A stretch of 32,502 bases of DNA from a virus, in IMG/VR virus record IMGVR_UViG_3300032088_000040, positions 1 to 32,502 of that record; one strand, given 5' to 3'. Position numbers and translations under genes: made by a program. Below, in pieces: positions 28,991-32,502 of this stretch. The stretch's first letter is position 1. Every line of letters begins with the position of its first letter. The notes beneath the pieces are model-generated. The model was given only the letters and a program-made list of their open reading frames with translations, did no database searches and had not been told where the DNA came from.

Positions 28991-29222
28991 GGCAGCACGA
29001 TCCCGGTCGTTAATGCAAAACGAACATTTCCAGCTAATCATGAAGGATTTGCGAAACCAGCAACTTGAGGGTTTTGCGAATAGTAGCGCCGACGAAGTGG
29101 AGAAACGTGAAGACGCTCACGCCATTTTGAGAGCATTAAACCAGATTGAGTATATTCTCCAAGCGGACGTAAACGCTGAGATGCTCATAGAAAAGAAGGG
29201 TAAGCACCGCAATGCCGACTGA
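28974..29222 (+). CDS. Hypothetical 82-aa protein between portal and scaffold
   Basis: Overlaps the portal gene's end by 17 nt and the scaffold start by 11 nt. Helical and charged: SRSLMQNEHFQLIMKDLRNQ, then EKREDAHAILRALNQIEYIL. Such small helical proteins between portal and scaffold are frequent in these phages by recollection, and no function is known. It could be a minor head or scaffold partner. Confidence 0.7.
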   Translation: MDYKVRAARSRSLMQNEHFQLIMKDLRNQQLEGFANSSADEVEKREDAHAILRALNQIEYILQADVNAEMLIEKKGKHRNAD

Positions 29223-30219
29223 TCCTAACGATGGAAGCATAGCTTCTGTAACTGAAATGCTGATGGAAACCCCGCAGCAAGATAATTCAAGCGAGGCTGT
29301 TGAGGCTTCCGAGGAGGTAACTGAGGGCGCTCAGACTGAACCGGAAGAGGTAATGGCTGAGAGCGAGGATGACACTGGCTACGATAGTGATGATGAGGCT
29401 GTAGAGCCTGATTATGAAAATGTAGATGAGGATGAATACACCGACGAGCCAGCCGCTCCTGTGGAGCTTTCTGACGATCTTGAACTTGAAATAAAGTCAG
29501 ATGGTCAATTAAAGAAGGTGACCCTGCAAGAGCTAAAGCGTGGCTACGCTGGGCAAGATTACGTCCAAAAGGGTATGGAACAGAATGCTAATTCTCGTAA
29601 AGAGTTGGAGCAACTGAACCAAACCATGCAACAAGAACGTGAACAGTTTTTGCAACGCATTAACCAACTCGAAAATGGTGAACTTTCACAAATGCCCCAG
29701 AAGCCGCCAAAGGAGCTGCAAAACAGCGACCCTTTAGGCTATTTGGAGCAAATGGAAGAATACCGCGAAAATGCGGCAAAATTTGAAAGCCTTAAACAAG
29801 AGGCTGAACAAGTTAAGCAGCAGCAACAGGCACAACAGGCGCAGGCCAATAATGCCTATATTGCTCAACAAGCTGAAATTCTGAAACAAGAAATCCCAGA
29901 GCTGCGCGATCCAGAAAAGGGCAAAAAACTCTTATCTGATATTCACGCAACGGCCACTGGTTATTATGGCGTTCCAGAAGAAATCGTTAGCTCGTTGACA
30001 CACGGATGGGAATTCAAAATCATGCGTGACGCGGTAGCTTATCAAAAGCTCAAGGGAACAAAGGACAAGGTCGCAGAAAAGTCAAAAACTGCGCGTCCTA
30101 TGGTTAAACCGGGAGCAAAGCGAACAGAGGATGGTCAAGCGAAACGGCGACAACAAGTGCGTTCTCGGATGAAGAAAAGCGGTGACATAAAAAGTGTCAC
30201 TTCGTTCTTATTGTCATAG
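29212..30219 (+). CDS. Scaffolding protein
   Basis: 335 aa with a very acidic N-terminal third (Glu/Asp-rich, residues 1-90), a central coiled coil (ANSRKELEQLNQTMQQERE, EQFLQRINQLENGEL, KQEAEQVKQQQQAQQAQ) and a strongly basic C-terminal end (GAKRTEDGQAKRRQQVRSRM then KKSG). Acidic start, coiled coil and basic end, placed directly before the capsid gene, are the marks of internal scaffolds, which bind the capsid by the C-terminus and leave or are digested before packaging. No protease domain is visible here or next to it. Confidence 0.83.
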   Translation: MPTDPNDGSIASVTEMLMETPQQDNSSEAVEASEEVTEGAQTEPEEVMAESEDDTGYDSDDEAVEPDYENVDEDEYTDEPAAPVELSDDLELEIKSDGQLKKVTLQELKRGYAGQDYVQKGMEQNANSRKELEQLNQTMQQEREQFLQRINQLENGELSQMPQKPPKELQNSDPLGYLEQMEEYRENAAKFESLKQEAEQVKQQQQAQQAQANNAYIAQQAEILKQEIPELRDPEKGKKLLSDIHATATGYYGVPEEIVSSLTHGWEFKIMRDAVAYQKLKGTKDKVAEKSKTARPMVKPGAKRTEDGQAKRRQQVRSRMKKSGDIKSVTSFLLS

Positions 30220-30234
30220 CGAAAGGAAAACACA

Positions 30235-31203
30235 ATGGGTGTTCTAGCTAATACAAACGAAACATATGATGTCACAACTATCCGCGAGGATGTTCAAGAC
30301 GCTTTGATTTCGATCACGCCAACTGAGACAATTTTCATGTCTACAATTGGCACACGCAACGTCGAAAACACTTACTTTGAGTGGGGCGAAGTTGATCTTG
30401 CGGGTGTTGCAACTGACAACCGCGTAATCGAAGGCGAGTCTGCTCCCGGCAACGACTCACCAACCAATGCGGTTCGCAAAGGGAACTACACACAGATTTC
30501 AGACAAAGTTGTCGATGTGTCTTCCACTGCAAACAAAGTCAACGGTGTTGGCGATGCGCAAACAGTTGCAGAGCAAGTTGCTTACAAACTGAAGGAACTG
30601 AAGCGAGATATGGAAGCAATGTTGCTTTCAAATACTGCCGCGTCTGCTGGTTCTTCTGGTACAGCCCGTGCAACCGCTGGTTTGCCAGCCTTTATCACTA
30701 CAAACACTGCGTTTGGTACTGGTGGTGCTGCTGGTACAACATCCGGTACAGGTGAAGCTGGCTTCCCTAACGCCGCTGCTACAGATGGCACAAAGCGCGA
30801 TCTGACAGAGGATATTCTGAAAACTGTTATCGCATCTTGCTGGGATAATGGCGCAGAACCTTCTGTTGTTCTCTGTGGTTCTTTCAACAAGCAAAAAATG
30901 TCTGCCTTTACAGGTAACGCTACGCGCTACAAAGAAGCGGAAGACAGCAAGTTGAACGCTGCAATCGACGTTTATGTGTCCGATTTTGGTGAATTGCAAA
31001 TCGTACCATCGCGTCACATTCGCCCTCGTGATGTGTTCGTACTTGACCCAAGCTATGCTTCGGTTGCTTACTTGCAGACTGCAAAGCAAGAGCCATTAGC
31101 GAAAACAGGCCACTCTGAGCGGCGACTTATCTCGGTCGAATATGGCCTTCAGGTTGGTTCGCAAAAAGCTCACGGCTTTATTGCTGACTGCTCCACTTCT
31201 TAA
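30235..31203 (+). CDS. Major capsid protein, SU10 type (DUF5309)
   Basis: 322 aa. Opening ETYDVTTIREDVQDALISIT, PTETIFMSTIGTRNVENTYF, EWGEVDLAG, then NRVIEGESAPGNDSP and NYTQISDKVVDVSSTANKVN, all typical of SU10-like capsids (DUF5309). A central KLKELKRDMEAMLLSN helix corresponds to the spine region of the HK97 fold. C-terminal QIVPSRHIRPRDVFVLDP, ERRLISVEYGLQV. AAGGAAAACACA precedes the ATG, and a terminator-like stem follows the stop by 7 bases, consistent with the need for high expression. Confidence 0.92.
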   Translation: MGVLANTNETYDVTTIREDVQDALISITPTETIFMSTIGTRNVENTYFEWGEVDLAGVATDNRVIEGESAPGNDSPTNAVRKGNYTQISDKVVDVSSTANKVNGVGDAQTVAEQVAYKLKELKRDMEAMLLSNTAASAGSSGTARATAGLPAFITTNTAFGTGGAAGTTSGTGEAGFPNAAATDGTKRDLTEDILKTVIASCWDNGAEPSVVLCGSFNKQKMSAFTGNATRYKEAEDSKLNAAIDVYVSDFGELQIVPSRHIRPRDVFVLDPSYASVAYLQTAKQEPLAKTGHSERRLISVEYGLQVGSQKAHGFIADCSTS

Positions 31204-31210
31204 TTCGATT

Positions 31211-31240
31211 GGGGGCTGTAATGGCCCCCTTTCCCCTTTT
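31211..31240 (+). terminator. Partial terminator after the capsid gene
   Basis: GGGGGC (31211-31216) pairs with GCCCCC (31224-31229) around a 7-base loop, followed by TTT, CCCC and TTTT. The T-tract is broken, so read-through to the following head and lysis genes is probable. It may also protect the 3' end of capsid mRNA. Confidence 0.7.
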
Positions 31241-31251
31241 GGAGTTTTAAA

Positions 31252-31491
31252 ATGCCTAAAGTAAAAATAATGACGGATAAAACATGGGTTGGTGGCTCTC
31301 GCGCGTTAGAAGGCCAAACTTATGAAGTCACCTCAGAAGAGGCGGAAGTTTTAATTTCAAACGGCTTTGCAGAAGCTGCGGAAGTTAAACGCGCACGGAA
31401 TAAAAAAGGTCAGTTGAAGTCGGATGATCCCAGCACTCCTGATGTAAATGAAGCATGGGTTGGCGGTAAGAAGCCAAAAAAGAAAAAATGA
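31252..31491 (+). CDS. Small head protein, 79 aa
   Basis: A protein with a short beta N-terminal part (KVKIMTDKTWVGGSRALEGQ, TYEVTSEEAEVLISNGFAE) followed by ARNKKGQLKSDDPSTPDVNEAW and VGGKKPKKKK. The RNKKGQ...DDPSTPDVNEAWVGGK end is found in small proteins after capsid genes of marine phages by recollection. A head completion or decoration role is inferred from its place. GGAGTTTTAAA precedes the ATG. The stop overlaps the next gene by 4 nt. Confidence 0.75.
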   Translation: MPKVKIMTDKTWVGGSRALEGQTYEVTSEEAEVLISNGFAEAAEVKRARNKKGQLKSDDPSTPDVNEAWVGGKKPKKKK

Positions 31492-31769
31492 TAGAACAAT
31501 TGCAAACAAAAATTAAGGAAGAAGGCAACAAGGTTGTCATTTCACGCACACAAGATGTGCAGTCGATCCTTGATTATAACAAAGAAAAACAAATTGCTGG
31601 AACGGTTGCGCGTAGCGATATGCGCCATGTGGGCCAAATCCCGTTTGTTGTGGTCGAAAAGTGGATGTCCGAGTCTGGTTTAAAACTAGGGTCGAAAGAG
31701 TTTGCAGAATATGTTAAGAAGAAACTGTTGAGCGGTGATTACGCGAAACTACTGGTTCACGGATACTGA
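31488..31769 (+). CDS. Hypothetical head-region protein, 93 aa
   Basis: Overlaps the 79-aa gene (ATGA). It begins MIEQLQTKIKEEGNKVVISR and includes TQDVQSILDYNKEKQIAG, FVVVEKWMSESGL, and a helical end KEFAEYVKKKLLSGDYAKLL. Proteins with the QDV..IL..NK segment occur after capsid genes in marine phages without a known function by recollection. A small connector or head protein is possible. Confidence 0.7.
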   Translation: MIEQLQTKIKEEGNKVVISRTQDVQSILDYNKEKQIAGTVARSDMRHVGQIPFVVVEKWMSESGLKLGSKEFAEYVKKKLLSGDYAKLLVHGY

Positions 31770-31779
31770 GGGCATCGCT

Positions 31780-31977
31780 ATGAGTAATAGAAATACAGTT
31801 GCATCTGCGCATGAGCGTATCGACGGGCTTGAAAAAGAGGTGATTGCTATGCAGACGGAAATGAAAATCCAGTTCAAGGATTTATTCGGTCGAGTTAAAC
31901 GCATGGAAGCAATTATGATTGGCACTACAGGCTTTATCATTGCACTCTTGCTCGCCGTGCTTTCCAAAATGAGCTAA
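31780..31977 (+). CDS. XhlA-like membrane protein
   Basis: 65 aa from ATG 31780, preferred over 31735 because TGAGGG lies just upstream and the longer form would overlap the previous gene. Coiled-coil-like residues 8-43 (AHERIDGLEKEVIAMQTEMK, DLFGRVKRMEAIM) lead into one C-terminal membrane segment (IGTTGFIIALLLAVL). This is the XhlA haemolysin/holin-partner layout (RI..LE...A....E...). It would lie at the inner membrane and help lysis. It opens the lysis region that continues across the contig closure. Confidence 0.75.
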   Translation: MSNRNTVASAHERIDGLEKEVIAMQTEMKIQFKDLFGRVKRMEAIMIGTTGFIIALLLAVLSKMS

Positions 31978-31981
31978 AAAA

Positions 31982-32455
31982 ATGATTGACCCTATTACAG
32001 CGGTCGGTCTAGCTACTAGCGCATTTAATATTCTGAAGCAGGGTATTAGTGCTGGCAAGGACATCCAAGAAATGAGCGGCACCTTAGCTAAATGGGGGGC
32101 CGCTTTTTCTGATTTTCAGTATGCTGAAGACAAAACAAAGAACCCTCCATTTTATAAGATGATGTCTGACAATAGCCAAAATGCTATAGAAATCTTCGCC
32201 CAGAAAAAGAAAATGGAAGCCATGAGAAAGGAAATAAAAGACCATATATCATGGACTTACGGGCCATCTGCGTGGGAGGAGGTGCTTCAAATAGAAGGTG
32301 AGATGCGCCGAATTCGCAAGGAAGAGGCTTACAAGAAGCAAGAGATGATCGACAATGCTATCAATTTTACACTTGGAACTATTATATTTGTTATTGCTGG
32401 TGCGGGGATCGTGACAGGCTTTTATTATCTTGGGCGCTATCAGGGAAAGTGGTGA
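31982..32455 (+). CDS. Hypothetical membrane protein, 157 aa, lysis region
   Basis: Complete copy of the gene cut at bases 2-271. The N-terminal part is Gly/Ala/Ile-rich (DPITAVGLATSAFNILKQGI), the middle is charged and helical (EIFAQKKKMEAMRKEIKDHI, EEVLQIEGEMRRIRKEE), and one hydrophobic segment at about 128-150 (NFTLGTIIFVIAGAGIV) is followed by GRYQGKW. Proteins of this kind are common at this place in marine phages by recollection, but no role is known. Its stop overlaps the next ATG (GTGATG). The protein is unchanged between the two variants although the DNA differs, so it is under purifying selection. Confidence 0.8.
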   Translation: MIDPITAVGLATSAFNILKQGISAGKDIQEMSGTLAKWGAAFSDFQYAEDKTKNPPFYKMMSDNSQNAIEIFAQKKKMEAMRKEIKDHISWTYGPSAWEEVLQIEGEMRRIRKEEAYKKQEMIDNAINFTLGTIIFVIAGAGIVTGFYYLGRYQGKW

Positions 32456-32502
32456 TGTGGTTTTTAGTTTGGTTTATAATAATCAACAACAACATTGAGC
32501 AT
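32185..32502. repeat. Right copy of the redundant contig end
   Basis: Gap-free partner of 1-318 with 14 differences, all after the first 126 bases. Together the two copies show that the sequence joins to itself, giving a unit of about 32,184 bp. Confidence 0.9.
32455..32502 (+). CDS. 5' start of the 54-aa gene (variant, cut by window edge)
   Basis: Sixteen codons, MWFLVWFIIINNNIEH, corresponding to the gene complete at 271-435. Two residues differ (Ile-Ile for Gln-Val at 8-9), both within the hydrophobic N-terminal segment, while the flanking codons are unchanged. The ATG overlaps the TGA of the gene before it. Confidence 0.75.
   Translation, partial: MWFLVWFIIINNNIEH

Noticed and set aside
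1-32502. Temperate lifestyle with integrase or attachment site
   Set aside because: No recombinase motif, excisionase or tRNA-like attachment sequence was seen. A small Cro-like regulator alone does not show lysogeny.

Overview
The window is essentially one complete genome of a small, short-tailed (podovirus-like) marine phage. Bases 1-318 recur at 32185-32502 with 14 mismatches, so the contig closes on itself and one genome length is about 32,184 bp. A short-tailed phage is inferred because I see a portal, scaffold, SU10-like capsid, head-tail adaptor, beta-propeller-like stabilisation protein, several fibres and large internal (ejection-type) proteins, but no tape measure or tail tube. The many tiny basic or Cys-containing ORFs, the EF-hand membrane protein and the style of the fibre domains resemble uncultured marine phages of Alphaproteobacteria. 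The host itself cannot be read from the sequence. I see no integrase, DNA or RNA polymerase, helicase, tRNA or CRISPR array.

Layout. (1) About 31780-2162 across the closure, + strand: lysis region with an XhlA-like protein, a 157-aa membrane protein, small secreted-looking proteins, an EF-hand membrane protein, a holin candidate, a spanin-like protein, a GH108 endolysin and a 29-aa basic ORF. (2) 2303-7173, - strand: early/accessory and recombination region with an adenine-type methyltransferase, several tiny overlapping genes, two DNA-binding proteins, an HNH nuclease, a DUF1367-like protein, SSB and a single-strand-annealing protein. rusA lies in the opposite orientation inside it. (3) 7264-8684, + strand: a 56-aa Cro-like regulator, a lambda O-like initiator with iterons inside its own gene, and a partner protein, closed by a strong terminator at 8694-8741. 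(4) 8775-31769, + strand: packaging (TerS, TerL), small ORFs, adaptor, three fibre genes plus a chaperone, stabilisation protein, C1q-like protein, internal virion proteins including a SleB-type hydrolase, portal, scaffold, major capsid protein and small head proteins.

How it fits together. The 7198-7263 intergenic region faces both ways, driving recombination genes leftward and regulator plus initiator rightward. It shares TGTAAA/TTTACA and TTGCAA elements with two other leftward leaders, which suggests one phage regulator controls the early - strand units. Replication probably starts at the iterons inside the initiator gene and uses the host replisome. SSB, the annealing protein, RusA and the HNH nuclease would process recombination intermediates before packaging. 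Almost every gene start overlaps the previous stop (TAATG or ATGA). This tight packing is the main support for many of the very short genes listed here.
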